64,000 bases of DNA. It comes from Novosphingobium sp. ST904 (GTDB lineage: Bacteria; Pseudomonadota; Alphaproteobacteria; Sphingomonadales; Sphingomonadaceae). The notes beneath the pieces are model-generated. The model was not told the origin of the DNA. It did not search any database and was given only the letters and a program-made list of their open reading frames with translations. Shown piece by piece: positions 9,665 to 18,027 of this stretch. The position numbers were made by a program, and so were the translations under genes. The stretch lies in the NCBI RefSeq assembly GCF_001298105.1, contig NZ_LGJH01000160.1:98577-162576 (forward strand), read 5' to 3'. Numbering within the stretch: position 1 is the stretch's first letter; the number at the start of each line of letters is the position of its first letter.

Positions 9665-9967
9665 ATGTCGCTGCTCGGCGGAACTTACGAATGTTCGACC
9701 AAGACCCCGATGGGGCATCAGAAGGGCACGCTTACCATCGTTCCGGCAGGTGACACCTTCACCGGCCAGATCACCGGCGACCTCGGCACGATGGAATTGC
9801 GGGACGGCAAGATCAGCGGCAACACGCTGAGCTGGAAGATGAAGATGACCTCACCGATGCCGATCGATCTCGACTGCAAGGCCACGGTCGACGGCACCGA
9901 CCTCACCGGCACGATCAAGGCCGGCTTCTTCGGTACGATGAAGCTGGAAGGCAACAAAATCGCCTGA
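9665..9967 (+). CDS. Small beta-rich protein of unknown function
   Basis: A 100-residue protein with no signal peptide. It begins 11 bp after the M16 peptidase stop, preceded by a strong AAGGAG site. The sequence alternates Thr/Gly-rich strands (YECSTKTPMGHQKGTLTIV, TFTGQITGDLGTMELRDGKI, LSWKMKMTSPMPIDLDCKAT), suggesting a small beta-barrel or beta-sandwich. I recognise no catalytic motif. Two cysteines are present. The spacing and the intrinsic terminator just downstream suggest the M16 gene and this one form a two-gene transcript. The function is unknown. Confidence 0.75.
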   Translation: MSLLGGTYECSTKTPMGHQKGTLTIVPAGDTFTGQITGDLGTMELRDGKISGNTLSWKMKMTSPMPIDLDCKATVDGTDLTGTIKAGFFGTMKLEGNKIA

Positions 9968-9990
9968 ACCGGCGAACCCGCAGACAAGAA

Positions 9991-10021
9991 AAAGGGCGGC
10001 CAGCGATGGCCGCCCTTTTTT
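9991..10021 (+). terminator. Intrinsic terminator after the M16 peptidase unit
   Basis: AAAGGGCGGCCA-GCGA-TGGCCGCCCTTT is a near-perfect stem with a GNRA-like tetraloop followed by a run of six T. It ends the transcript of the peptidase and the small downstream gene. Confidence 0.9.
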
Positions 10022-10188
10022 CATGGCCGCTGCCATTCTCACATGATCGCCCCGCGCGGCAGAGCTGAATTCTATTCTTTAACATCAAGTCTCTTGCCAG
10101 TTTGCACCAGGCCCAATATTGGCTGATCGCGCAGGAAAGACCGACGTTGGGGAACATCGGCCGCTACCTTGCCGGGGGTTTAAACTTG

Positions 10189-10860
10189 ATGAGTTCCACT
10201 ATTCGGCACGCGATTTTCGCGGCCGCCTGTTGCGTGCAGCCTTTCGTGGCGACGGCGAGCGCGCAGGCCCAGATGCCTGAAACGCTGGCCGCGCCTGCTG
10301 CCGCTTCTGCTGCTTGCGAACTGCATGTCTGGCCGGGCCACGATTTCCATTCGGTCTATTACGGCTGGGCACACGGCGGCACCGTGGACGGAGCAGCCAA
10401 GGGACGCGACGGATACGAGAATGTACCGCATGAACCGCTTTCGGCGGGAGAACAGGTCAAGATACTCGGCTCGGCAGATCTTGCCGCCACGCTCAGCCTC
10501 GCCGGATATCGCACGGTCATCCACGAAACGCCGCTGTCCAGCCGCGAAATCCGCACCGGCCTTGCCCGCCACGCACTGGATACGCCGCGCTGCTACGCCG
10601 AATTGATGATCGACGACCTCGTCCTGCAGAAGAATTTCACCGGCACGCAAGCGCTCAACATCCTTTACCGCTTCCGCCAATTCGATGGTGACGTGTCCGG
10701 CCGCAGCTTCGGCACCTATATCCAGGTGCCGGTTCGCATTGCCGACAAGGCTATCGACAGGTCATCCGATGCGATCGTGTCCGAACTGGCGTCCGCCTAT
10801 TCCATCAGCATCCACGATTTCGGCAAGGCGCTGGCGGCGCCGCCGAAAAAGAAACGCTGA
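10189..10860 (+). CDS. Secreted protein, paralogue A of a tandem pair, unknown function
   Basis: A 223-residue protein from the ATG at 10189. This start gives a typical signal peptide ending ATASAQAQ, unlike the longer frame beginning at 10102. After an Ala-rich linker the mature part contains CELHVWPGHDF and later CYAELMIDDL. The two cysteine-containing blocks are shared with the adjacent gene at 10888 and may form a disulfide. The C-terminus is basic (APPKKKR). It is predicted to be periplasmic or outer-membrane associated. I do not recognise the family. It lies 28 bp ahead of its paralogue and almost certainly in the same transcript. Confidence 0.75.
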   Translation: MSSTIRHAIFAAACCVQPFVATASAQAQMPETLAAPAAASAACELHVWPGHDFHSVYYGWAHGGTVDGAAKGRDGYENVPHEPLSAGEQVKILGSADLAATLSLAGYRTVIHETPLSSREIRTGLARHALDTPRCYAELMIDDLVLQKNFTGTQALNILYRFRQFDGDVSGRSFGTYIQVPVRIADKAIDRSSDAIVSELASAYSISIHDFGKALAAPPKKKR

Positions 10861-10887
10861 CCCATTCAACCACGGAGTGCGACTGTA

Positions 10888-11589
10888 ATGAAAATGATCT
10901 CGCGTGCATGTCTGCTCGCGGCACTGGTCTTTGCGCCTGCCGCTCACGCGCAGGACGCAGCAGCCCCTGCGGCAGCAACAGCTCCTGTACCCGGACTGCA
11001 GCCTGCCGCAGCTGCGGACGGTTGCGAACTGCATCTATGGCCGGCCGAACGCATGCGATCCCAGACCACAGGCCTGCTTGGCGGCGGCCTGCTCGATGCA
11101 GCGCTGCATGCCGACCGGGATTCGAGCAATCAGTCGCTGATGGCAAGCGCACTCGACAGTCCCTCGCAGCTCGACGCACTCGTGGCGATGGATCTGCGCA
11201 CCCTGTTGCCGCTGACACCGGGCACCACCATCATTCGTCACGAGCAGCCGCTCGAACGCAAGACGATGAACAAGATCAAGACACGACGCTCGGATTCGGC
11301 CGCCGCATGCTACTCCGAACTCATCGTCGCCGATGTGTTCTACATGAAGGCGGCAATCTATGGCCGCTCGCTGCGCACGCTGTTCATGTATCGCCGGTTC
11401 GATGCCGCCCAGAAGATCACCTGGGAATACAAGGCATGGGGCGGTAATGGCCTGTCGCTGTTCCCGCCGAAAGAAGGTGAGGACGCCGTTGCGGCACTTG
11501 GCGAGCTGGGTACCGTCTACCAGAAGAACTTCGTCGAATATGCACACAACGCCATTACCGCCGCTCCCAAGAAGGTAGCCGCGAAGTAA
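10888..11589 (+). CDS. Secreted protein, paralogue B of a tandem pair, unknown function
   Basis: A 233-residue protein with a clear signal peptide (MKMISRACLLAALVFAPAAHA). It shares with the upstream gene the blocks GCELHLWPAERM near residue 47 and CYSELIVADVFYMKA near residue 145, followed by a strand such as LRTLFMYRRFD (upstream: LNILYRFRQFD). Similarity is clear in these blocks but low elsewhere, so the duplication is old or the proteins diverged quickly. The C-terminus is again Pro/Lys-rich (AAPKKVAAK). An intrinsic terminator follows 14 bp after the stop. The function is unknown; export to the periplasm is inferred from the signal sequence. Confidence 0.75.
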   Translation: MKMISRACLLAALVFAPAAHAQDAAAPAAATAPVPGLQPAAAADGCELHLWPAERMRSQTTGLLGGGLLDAALHADRDSSNQSLMASALDSPSQLDALVAMDLRTLLPLTPGTTIIRHEQPLERKTMNKIKTRRSDSAAACYSELIVADVFYMKAAIYGRSLRTLFMYRRFDAAQKITWEYKAWGGNGLSLFPPKEGEDAVAALGELGTVYQKNFVEYAHNAITAAPKKVAAK

Positions 11590-11602
11590 GCCGCTTCAAA
11601 CG

Positions 11603-11643
11603 AAGAAGGGCCGGAAAGCACAGCGCTTTCCGGCCCTTCTTTA
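11603..11643. terminator. Bidirectional terminator between paralogue B and gatB
   Basis: GAAGAAGGGCCGGAAAGC-ACAGC-GCTTTCCGGCCCTTCTTT forms a long stem with A-rich and T-rich flanks, serving the convergent transcripts on both strands. Confidence 0.9.
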
Positions 11644-11661
11644 TGTCTATGATACCCTGCG

Positions 11662-13158
11662 TCAGCCGAGCTTGGCCTTCAGGATCTCGTTCACCACCTG
11701 CGGGTTGCCCTTGCCGGCCATCGCCTTCATCGTCTGGCCGACGAAGAAGCCGAACAGCGCAACCTTGCCTTCGCGGTACTGGGCGACCTTGTCGGCATTG
11801 GCGGCGAGGATTTCGTCCACCTTGGCCTCGATGGCGCCGGTGTCCGATTCCTGCTTCAGCCCTTCACGCTCGACGATGACGCCGGCATTGTCACCAGTCT
11901 CGAACATCGTTTCGAGAACCTGCTTTGCGATCGAGCCCGAGATCGTGCCCTTGCCCACCAGCGCCAGAAGCTCCGCCGCCTGCTCATGGCTGATCGGCGA
12001 GTCTTCAAGGCTCTTGCCCTGCTTGTTGAGCGCGCCGAAGAATTCGGAGATCAGCCAGTTGGCGGCCTGCTTGGCGACTTCGGCGGGCTGCTTGCCCTGT
12101 GCCGAAGCGGTTTCGGCCAGCAGCGCCTCGAACCATGCGAAAGTATCGACATCGGCGGTCAGCACGGCAGCGTTGTAGGCCGAAAGGCCCAGTTCGCCTT
12201 CGTAGCGGGCGCGCTTGGCGTCCGGCAGTTCGGGCAGGCTCGCGCGGCAGGCCTCAAGGAAGGCATCGTCGAGTTCGAGCGGCAGCAGGTCCGGATCGGG
12301 GAAGTAGCGATAGTCGTGCGCGTCTTCCTTCGAACGCATCGAACGCGTCGAGCCGGTGGTGGGATCGAACAGGCGCGTTTCCTGCACGATCTTGCCGCCG
12401 CCTTCCAGCACGTCCACCTGACGGTTTGCCTCGTGCTCGATCGCCTGCATGACGAAGCGCACGGAGTTGACGTTCTTGGTCTCGGTACGGGTGCCGAGTT
12501 CGTCACCGGGCTTGCGCACCGAGACGTTGACGTCCGCGCGCATCGAGCCCTGGTCCATGTTACCGTCGCACGAGCCGACATAGCGCAGGATCGTCCGCAG
12601 CTTCGACAGGTAAGCCCCTGCTTCCGCAGGCGAAGCCATGTCCGGGCGGCTGACGATTTCCATCAGCGCCACGCCGGAGCGGTTAAGGTCGACATAGGAC
12701 ATCGTCGGATGCTGGTCGTGCATCAGCTTGCCCGCGTCCTGCTCGACGTGGATGCGCTCGATGCCGATCACCTTGTCGGCCGGGATGCCCGCCTTCTCGT
12801 CCGCCTCGATGGTCAGCGAGCCTTCGCCCACGATCGGGTGGTAGAGCTGGCTGATCTGGTAGCCCTGCGGAAGATCGGCGTAGAAGTAGTTCTTGCGGTC
12901 GAAGCGGGACCACTTGTTGATCTGCGCGTCGATCGCCATGCCGGTACGCACGGCCTGACGGATGCATTCGCGGTTCGGAACCGGCAGCATGCCCGGCATC
13001 GCCGCGTCGATCAGCGAGACCTGGCTGTTAGGCTCTGCGCCGAATGCCGTCGCCGATCCGGAGAACAGCTTGGAGTTCGAGGTGACCTGCGCGTGGACTT
13101 CGAGGCCGATCACGACCTCCCAGTCACCGGTGGCGCCCTGGATGCGATAAGTGCTCAT
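11662..13158 (-). CDS. gatB: Asp-tRNA(Asn)/Glu-tRNA(Gln) amidotransferase subunit B
   Basis: A 498-residue protein of the normal GatB length. It begins with the conserved WEVVIGLEVHAQVTSNSKLF segment of the cradle domain and contains RFDRKNYFYADLPQGYQISQ and MSYVDLNRSGVALMEIVSRP. The YqeY-like tail domain lies at the C-terminus. GatB phosphorylates the mischarged Glu or Asp side chain and transfers ammonia supplied by GatA, giving Gln-tRNA(Gln) and/or Asn-tRNA(Asn). The gene order is gatC-gatA-gatB; gatA ends one base after the gatB start, so translation is coupled. Confidence 0.98.
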   Translation of the reverse strand: MSTYRIQGATGDWEVVIGLEVHAQVTSNSKLFSGSATAFGAEPNSQVSLIDAAMPGMLPVPNRECIRQAVRTGMAIDAQINKWSRFDRKNYFYADLPQGYQISQLYHPIVGEGSLTIEADEKAGIPADKVIGIERIHVEQDAGKLMHDQHPTMSYVDLNRSGVALMEIVSRPDMASPAEAGAYLSKLRTILRYVGSCDGNMDQGSMRADVNVSVRKPGDELGTRTETKNVNSVRFVMQAIEHEANRQVDVLEGGGKIVQETRLFDPTTGSTRSMRSKEDAHDYRYFPDPDLLPLELDDAFLEACRASLPELPDAKRARYEGELGLSAYNAAVLTADVDTFAWFEALLAETASAQGKQPAEVAKQAANWLISEFFGALNKQGKSLEDSPISHEQAAELLALVGKGTISGSIAKQVLETMFETGDNAGVIVEREGLKQESDTGAIEAKVDEILAANADKVAQYREGKVALFGFFVGQTMKAMAGKGNPQVVNEILKAKLG

Positions 13159-13159
13159 A

Positions 13160-14647
13160 TTACCACCACTTTTCCGGCTTGGCCGCGAACTGGGCGCGGG
13201 CCTCGATGGCGAGACCGGCGTTCAGCACGCCCTGTTCGTCGAAAGCCTTGCCGATGACCTGAAGGCCCAGCGGCAGACCTTCGCGGTTGAGGCCGGCCGG
13301 GACCGACATCGCCGGAAGACCCGCGAGCGAGGCGGGCACCGCGAAGACGTCGTTCAGGTACATCTTCAGCGGATCGTCGACGTTCTCGCCAAGGCCGAAG
13401 GCGGCCGAAGGCGCGGTCGGCGCAAGGATCACGTCGCACTCTTCGAAGGCCTTGGCGAAGTCCTGCGCGATCAGCGCGCGGACCTTCTGGGCCTGCGTGT
13501 AGTAGGCGTCGTAGAAACCGGCCGAGAGCACGTAAGTGCCGATCAGGATGCGGCGCTTCACCTCGGGGCCGAAACCGGCGGCGCGGGTCGCGGCGTACAT
13601 GTCCTGAAGGTTGGCACCGTCCGGCAGATCGCGCAGGCCGTACCGCACGCCGTCATAGCGGGCGAGGTTCGACGAGGCTTCGGCAGGCGCGATGATGTAG
13701 TAAGTCGGCAGCGCGTACTTGGTGTGCGGCAGCGAGATCTCGACGATCTGAGCGCCCGCATCCTTCAGCCAGGCAATGCCGTCGTCCCACGACTTTGCGA
13801 CATCGTCGTCCAGGCCATCGACGCGGTATTCCTTCGGAATGCCGACCTTCTTGCCTTTCATGTCGCCCGAGAGCGCGGCTTCCCAGTTCGGCACCGGCAT
13901 GTCGAGGCTGGTCGAATCCTTGGCGTCGAAACCGGCCATGGCTTCGAGCATGATCGCGCAGTCCTGCACCGAGCGGGCCATCGGGCCCGCCTGGTCGAGC
14001 GAGCTGGCGAAAGCAACCACGCCCCAGCGCGAGCAGCGGCCGTAAGTCGGCTTGATGCCGGTGGTGCCGGTGAATGCGGCGGGCTGGCGGATCGAGCCGC
14101 CGGTGTCGGTGCCGGTCGCCGCCGGGCAGAGGCGCGCGGCGAGAGCCGACGACGAACCGCCCGAGGAACCGCCCGGCGCCAACGCGGCGTTGCCGCCATC
14201 GTTGCGCTTCCACGGCGAGATCACATTGCCGAAATAGCTGGTCTCGTTCGACGAGCCCATGGCGAACTGGTCGAGGTTCAGCTTGCCCAGCATGCCTGCG
14301 CCGGCATCCCACAGCTTCTGCGAGACGGTCGATTCGTACTGCGGCTTGAAGCCTTCCAGCATGTGGCTGGCGGCCGTCGTCTGCACGTCGAAGGTGGCGA
14401 ACAGGTCCTTCATGCCGATCGGCACGCCGCCCATCTTGCCGAGAGCCTCGCCGCGCGCACGCTTGGCGTCGGTGGCAGCTGCCGCTTCGATGGCCTTTTC
14501 AGGCGTGGCGATGATGAAGGCGTTCAGCGCTTCCTGCGCGGCGGCGACATTGGCGTTGAAAGCTTCCGCCACTTCGACGGCGGAGAAATCGCCGCCGGCC
14601 ACACCGTCGCGGATCTGCGCAACGCCGAGTTCCGTAAGATCAGTCAT
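13160..14647 (-). CDS. gatA: Asp-tRNA(Asn)/Glu-tRNA(Gln) amidotransferase subunit A
   Basis: A 495-residue protein and the glutaminase subunit of the GatCAB complex. The amidase-signature triad is visible: Lys80 in VPIGMKDLFA, the cis-Ser in GGSSGGSSSAL, and the nucleophilic Ser in GTDTGGSIRQPA. It releases ammonia from glutamine and channels it to GatB. The start codon overlaps the gatC stop by one base (TAATG), consistent with translational coupling. Confidence 0.98.
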   Translation of the reverse strand: MTDLTELGVAQIRDGVAGGDFSAVEVAEAFNANVAAAQEALNAFIIATPEKAIEAAAATDAKRARGEALGKMGGVPIGMKDLFATFDVQTTAASHMLEGFKPQYESTVSQKLWDAGAGMLGKLNLDQFAMGSSNETSYFGNVISPWKRNDGGNAALAPGGSSGGSSSALAARLCPAATGTDTGGSIRQPAAFTGTTGIKPTYGRCSRWGVVAFASSLDQAGPMARSVQDCAIMLEAMAGFDAKDSTSLDMPVPNWEAALSGDMKGKKVGIPKEYRVDGLDDDVAKSWDDGIAWLKDAGAQIVEISLPHTKYALPTYYIIAPAEASSNLARYDGVRYGLRDLPDGANLQDMYAATRAAGFGPEVKRRILIGTYVLSAGFYDAYYTQAQKVRALIAQDFAKAFEECDVILAPTAPSAAFGLGENVDDPLKMYLNDVFAVPASLAGLPAMSVPAGLNREGLPLGLQVIGKAFDEQGVLNAGLAIEARAQFAAKPEKWW

Positions 14648-14949
14648 TATTCGATCACCTTGGGCACGCCGAAGAAGCCGTGTTCGGCGGCGGGAGCATT
14701 GGCCAGAACGGCATCGCGCTTGTCGCCGCCGGTCAGCGGATCGGCGTCGATCACGTCGTCGCGCAGGCGCAGCGTGTTGGGGATGACGGCGGTCATCGGC
14801 TCGACGTTCGAAGTATCGACTTCGCCGAGTTGCTCGACCCAGGCGAGAATGCCGTTGAGTTCGGGGACCATCGCCTCGATTTCGGCCTCGCTCACCTTGA
14901 TGCGGGCGAGGCTGGCGATCTTCGCAACGGTTGCGGTATCGACCGACAT
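14647..14949 (-). CDS. gatC: Asp-tRNA(Asn)/Glu-tRNA(Gln) amidotransferase subunit C
   Basis: A 100-residue protein with the GatC helix pattern: TVAKIASLARIKVSEAEIEA, then LNGILAWVEQLGEVDTSNVE and the C-terminal RLRDDVIDA segment. GatC wraps around and stabilises the GatA-GatB interface. It is the first gene of the gatCAB operon; the 118 bp upstream separate it from a gene reading the same way. Confidence 0.97.
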   Translation of the reverse strand: MSVDTATVAKIASLARIKVSEAEIEAMVPELNGILAWVEQLGEVDTSNVEPMTAVIPNTLRLRDDVIDADPLTGGDKRDAVLANAPAAEHGFFGVPKVIE

Positions 14950-15067
14950 GGCGTTCCTTCAGTTTGACGCGCGGCTCTGCACGCGCCGGGAGATCAGGAT
15001 CGGGCAGCTAGCACCCGTCCGAAATTGCTTCAAGCATGGACGCCTCCGGGAGTGCGTCCGGCCCGGC

Positions 15068-15565
15068 TCATTGCGAGCCGGGTTGGGCCGGTTGCGCCTG
15101 CCCTTGCTGCGCGGCGATCATCGCGTCGAGTTCCGCGCGGGTCTTGAAGTCGAGCAGGGTCACTTCGAAGACGAGGTCGGAATTGGGCGGGATCGGCCCG
15201 CCGCCTTCCGCGCCGTAAGCCAGTTCCGCCGGGATCAGGATGCGGTAGCTGCCGCCGCGCTGCATCTGCACGAGCCCGTCGGCGAAGCCGGGAACGACTT
15301 CGCCCAAGGCCATCGGCATCTGTTCGTTCTGGTCGAACACGGTGCCGTCCTTGAGCATTCCCTTGTAGTTCACCAGCACGTAGTCTTCGCGGGTAGGCTT
15401 GGCGCCCTGCCCCGCTGTCAGCGTGGTGACCACGACCTGGCGCGCGGGTGAGGTTGCGGGCGCAGGAGCCGGAGAAGGTGCAGTCTGGCCCGGTGCCGCG
15501 GCCGAAGCCGCAACAGGCAGGACGACGGCCAGCGCCAGGAGCGCCGGACGGAACGTGCGGATCAT
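15068..15565 (-). CDS. FKBP-type peptidyl-prolyl isomerase, exported
   Basis: A 165-residue protein. The signal peptide (LLALAVVLPVAASAAAP) is followed by a Pro/Ala linker and an FKBP domain: YVLVNYKGMLKDGTVFDQNE, EVVPGFADGLVQMQRGGSYR and IPAELAYGAEGGGPIPPNSD, ending LVFEVTLLDF. These are the standard drug-pocket residues (Y, D/F, V, and the Y of AYG). It should assist proline isomerisation and folding in the periplasm. It lies 8 bp downstream of a second FKBP gene on the same strand and probably arose by tandem duplication. Confidence 0.93.
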   Translation of the reverse strand: MIRTFRPALLALAVVLPVAASAAAPGQTAPSPAPAPATSPARQVVVTTLTAGQGAKPTREDYVLVNYKGMLKDGTVFDQNEQMPMALGEVVPGFADGLVQMQRGGSYRILIPAELAYGAEGGGPIPPNSDLVFEVTLLDFKTRAELDAMIAAQQGQAQPAQPGSQ

Positions 15566-15573
15566 GGCGGCGA

Positions 15574-16146
15574 TCAGTGTGCCGGACCTTCGGCGCCCGG
15601 AACGGCACCGTCGGGAATCGCGCCACCCGGAATCGCACCGCCGGGAACGGCACCGCCCGGTGCGCCGCCCTGCATCTGCTGGAGCTGCTGCATCAGGCGC
15701 TGCTGCTGCTCGATCTCGGCGCGGCTCTTGAAGTCGAGCAGCTCGATTTCGAAGTTCAGGTCGGTATTGGCCGGAATCTTGCCGACCGCCTTGTCGCCGT
15801 AAGCCAGCTTGGCCGGGATCTCGACCTCGTACTTGCCGCCGCGCTGCATCTTGACGAGCGCCTTGGTGAAGCCGGGGATCACCTCATTGAGGGCCATCGG
15901 AACCTGCTGCGCCTGATCGAAGACGTTTCCGTCCGGCAGCGTGCCCTTGTAGTTGATGAGCACGACGTCAGCGATCGTCGGCGATTCGCCCGAACCGGCG
16001 GTCAGCGTCTTGACGTGGACCTGCGGCGGCAGGGCAGCATAGGCGACGCCGCCGGCGGCCAGCGCGACTGCGGCAACGCCGAGCCAGATCTTGGTCAGCG
16101 AGCCCTTGGCAATCGGCTGCAGCGGAACGCGGGTGATCTCAGTCAT
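15574..16146 (-). CDS. FKBP-type peptidyl-prolyl isomerase, membrane-anchored
   Basis: A 190-residue protein. A short N-terminal tail precedes one hydrophobic segment (IWLGVAAVALAAGGVAYAA) that looks like an uncleaved anchor. The FKBP domain follows (VVLINYKGTLPDGNVFDQAQ, EVIPGFTKALVKMQRGGKYE, IPAKLAYGDKAVGKIPANTD). The tail has a Gln-rich helix (RLMQQLQQMQ) and a repeated Pro-Gly-Gly-Ala pentapeptide encoded by 15-bp repeats. It is likely a periplasmic folding catalyst held at the inner membrane. It is the first of two tandem FKBP genes. Confidence 0.93.
   Translation of the reverse strand: MTEITRVPLQPIAKGSLTKIWLGVAAVALAAGGVAYAALPPQVHVKTLTAGSGESPTIADVVLINYKGTLPDGNVFDQAQQVPMALNEVIPGFTKALVKMQRGGKYEVEIPAKLAYGDKAVGKIPANTDLNFEIELLDFKSRAEIEQQQRLMQQLQQMQGGAPGGAVPGGAIPGGAIPDGAVPGAEGPAH
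15599..15658. repeat. Four 15-bp tandem repeats coding a PGGA(I/V)-type tail
   Basis: Four imperfect 15-base units of the type GGAAYSGCRCCGYCS lie in-frame at the 3' end of the upstream FKBP gene. Unit copy number could vary by slippage without shifting the frame. Confidence 0.75.
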
Positions 16147-16215
16147 GGTCTAGGGCCTCGTTCGGGTTCGCCCGGCGGGTACAGCTGCGCGGTAACTGCA
16201 CGGCAGATGCACAAA

Positions 16216-16240
16216 GGGCGCGGATGGAATTTCCGCGCCC
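16216..16240 (-). terminator. Hairpin downstream of rpsU
   Basis: On the minus strand GGGCGCGGAA-ATTCCA-TCCGCGCCC is followed by TTTG. It lies between rpsU and the FKBP pair; the short T-run makes it a moderate candidate. A second GC hairpin with a TTT tail sits closer to rpsU near 16383-16405. Confidence 0.5.
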
Positions 16241-16412
16241 TCATGGCTCAAGCCGGAGCGGGGTTCAAGCCGCAAGCCGAGCAATTTAAGATGTGCCAAT
16301 CACAATCGTAATCATACGATCCTGACTGTAGCGCGGCATTTCCCCGCTCCTCGCTCGGAAACGAGAAAACGGATGCCGCAAACCCCGCCCGGAGACGGGG
16401 CCGACATCAATC

Positions 16413-16619
16413 TTACTTGACGCCGTCACGCTCCATGCGCTTGCGCTCCAGCTTACGGGCGCGGCGCACAGCAGCGGCCTTTTCGCGAGCGCGCTTTTCC
16501 GAGGGCTTCTCGAAGTGACGACGCAGCTTCATCTCGCGGTAGACGCCTTCACGCTGCAGCTTCTTCTTGAGAGCCCGAAGAGCCTGATCGACGTTATTGT
16601 CGCGGACGAGAATCTGCAT
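16413..16619 (-). CDS. rpsU: 30S ribosomal protein S21
   Basis: A 68-residue, strongly basic protein beginning MQILVRDNNVDQALRALKKK, the standard S21 start, with the tail typical of alphaproteobacterial S21 (REKAAAVRRARKLERKRMER). It binds the 30S platform near the anti-Shine-Dalgarno region and supports initiation. The ATG at 16619 is preferred over an upstream in-frame start that would add ten non-conserved residues. It stands alone here, without the dnaG/rpoD neighbours seen in gammaproteobacteria. Confidence 0.97.
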   Translation of the reverse strand: MQILVRDNNVDQALRALKKKLQREGVYREMKLRRHFEKPSEKRAREKAAAVRRARKLERKRMERDGVK

Positions 16620-16853
16620 AAACCGACACACCTCACAAATCGAAGGCACGAATTCCGCATTCCGACGCGGAAGGCACCTTGAAAGAAAAAACGTAATTGC
16701 ACCGAATCCCTGTCGGGGTCGGCTCGAAGTTGGGGGCCGCTAGCATCGCCGGGGCCGGAAGGCAAGCAATCTTGGCGAAAGATCGGCCAAAATGCGCCCT
16801 CCACCGAGGGTGGGACTCCCCGATGGAGGGTACTCATACACCAATCCCGCGCG

Positions 16854-17504
16854 TCAGGCCAGTTGATCGACGATCAGACCTGCTGCCGAAACGGTGGCGG
16901 AAGTCGCCGCCGAGGCCGTGTAGGTCGCGCCTTCGGCCTGCTGGGCCTTCAGGTTCTCGATGAAGGCCTGGACCGCGGCCAGCGTGGCATCGGCCTCATC
17001 GGTTTCTTCCGCGTCATCGGTGGAATCGGTGTCGTCCGTCTCATCGGTTTCGTCCGTTTCCTCGGTCTCTTCCGTCTCGTCGGTTTCCTCGACGGACGAA
17101 CCGCCGGGCGGCGGACCGCCGGCACCGCGAGGACCGCCGGGACCACCCGCGCCGCCGGGTCCACCGGGGCCGCCCGCTCCGCCGGCCTCACCGCCATCCT
17201 GCGATGCGCCCTGCGCGAACAGGGATTGCAGGGTGGAGGCCTGCTCTTCGGTCAGGGTGCCGTTTTCCACCTGGTCGGAAATCAGCGAATCGATCCGATC
17301 CTTCATCTGGGAAGGGTCGAGTTTGCTGCCCGAAGACGCCGTGCCGAGCGCGTCGTCGATCGAATCGAGCGCCGATTCGAGCGCCGCGGCATCGCTGTCG
17401 CTGACCGAACCGTTGCTCACGGCGGAGGCCAGCTTGTCCTCCATGTCCTGACTCGGATTGAACAGCGTGCTCAGCGCGCTTGTGGAAGATGATATCTGCA
17501 TCAT
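16854..17504 (-). CDS. Low-complexity acidic protein of unknown function
   Basis: A 216-residue protein. AAGGAG lies 5 bp before tandem ATGs at 17504 and fixes the start. Residues 1-105 are helical with many Ser/Asp and a run of LTEEQASTLQSLFAQGA. Then come a Gly/Pro-rich block (GGAGGPGGPGGAGGPGGPRG) and an almost pure Thr/Asp/Glu block (ETDETEETEETDETDETDD), ending in a hydrophobic helix (VQAFIENLKAQQAEG) and an Ala/Thr/Ser tail. There is no signal peptide or membrane segment. The N-terminus MQISSSTSALSTLF resembles N-termini of some non-classically secreted or flagellum-linked proteins, but I cannot assign it. It is monocistronic. Confidence 0.7.
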   Translation of the reverse strand: MMQISSSTSALSTLFNPSQDMEDKLASAVSNGSVSDSDAAALESALDSIDDALGTASSGSKLDPSQMKDRIDSLISDQVENGTLTEEQASTLQSLFAQGASQDGGEAGGAGGPGGPGGAGGPGGPRGAGGPPPGGSSVEETDETEETEETDETDETDDTDSTDDAEETDEADATLAAVQAFIENLKAQQAEGATYTASAATSATVSAAGLIVDQLA

Positions 17505-17616
17505 TATGTCTCCTTGCGGAGTGGGGTCGCACCCAATGACACTTATAGAAGGGCCGCGTGCCGTCCGGTCGGATGGAACGATTGGAAATCCGCGCATTCA
17601 CGGCTAAGGCGGCCCA

Positions 17617-18027
17617 ATGTCCCAACCTTCCTTTCTAGCCTCCTCGCTCTTTGTGGCGCTGGGCGGCGGCGTCGGCTCATGGCTGCGCTTTCTCACCGGC
17701 CTCGGCTGGAGCACCGTGATCGGCCCGGCAAGAGCCGGTGCGTTTCCCTATGGCACCCTTACCGTCAATGTCCTTGGCAGCCTTGCCATGGGCCTGCTGG
17801 CAGGCTGGCTCCTGCGCCACACCGCAGAGGGCGAGACTGCCCGCCTGCTCATCGGTGTCGGCGTGCTGGGCGGCTTCACCACCTTTTCCTCGTTCAGCCT
17901 CGACACCATTGCCCTTGCCATGCGCGGGCAGCTCGGTCTTGCGGCTTTCTATGTCGCGATCTCGCTGATCGCGGGCTTCGCCGCGCTGTTTGCCGGCTTT
18001 TCCATCACGAAGGGAGTCGCCGCATGA
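17617..18027 (+). CDS. crcB: Fluoride ion channel CrcB/Fluc
   Basis: A 136-residue, four-helix membrane protein. It has the family signatures GGGVGSWLRF, the TLTVNVLGSLAMG segment containing the pore Asn, and GVLGGFTTFSSFSLDT containing the Phe-box and Na+-site residues. It exports fluoride passively as a dual-topology dimer in the inner membrane. It is the first gene of an overlapping operon; its TGA overlaps the next ATG (ATGA). I see no fluoride riboswitch in the 112 bp upstream. Confidence 0.95.
   Translation: MSQPSFLASSLFVALGGGVGSWLRFLTGLGWSTVIGPARAGAFPYGTLTVNVLGSLAMGLLAGWLLRHTAEGETARLLIGVGVLGGFTTFSSFSLDTIALAMRGQLGLAAFYVAISLIAGFAALFAGFSITKGVAA

Noticed and set aside
13151..15451. A 766-codon open frame antisense to gatA, gatC and an FKBP gene
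   Set aside because: It spans several real genes on the other strand and shows no domain pattern.
17505..17616. Fluoride riboswitch upstream of crcB
   Set aside because: I looked for the GG(C/U)GAUGG...pseudoknot core and did not find it; crcB appears to lack this control here.
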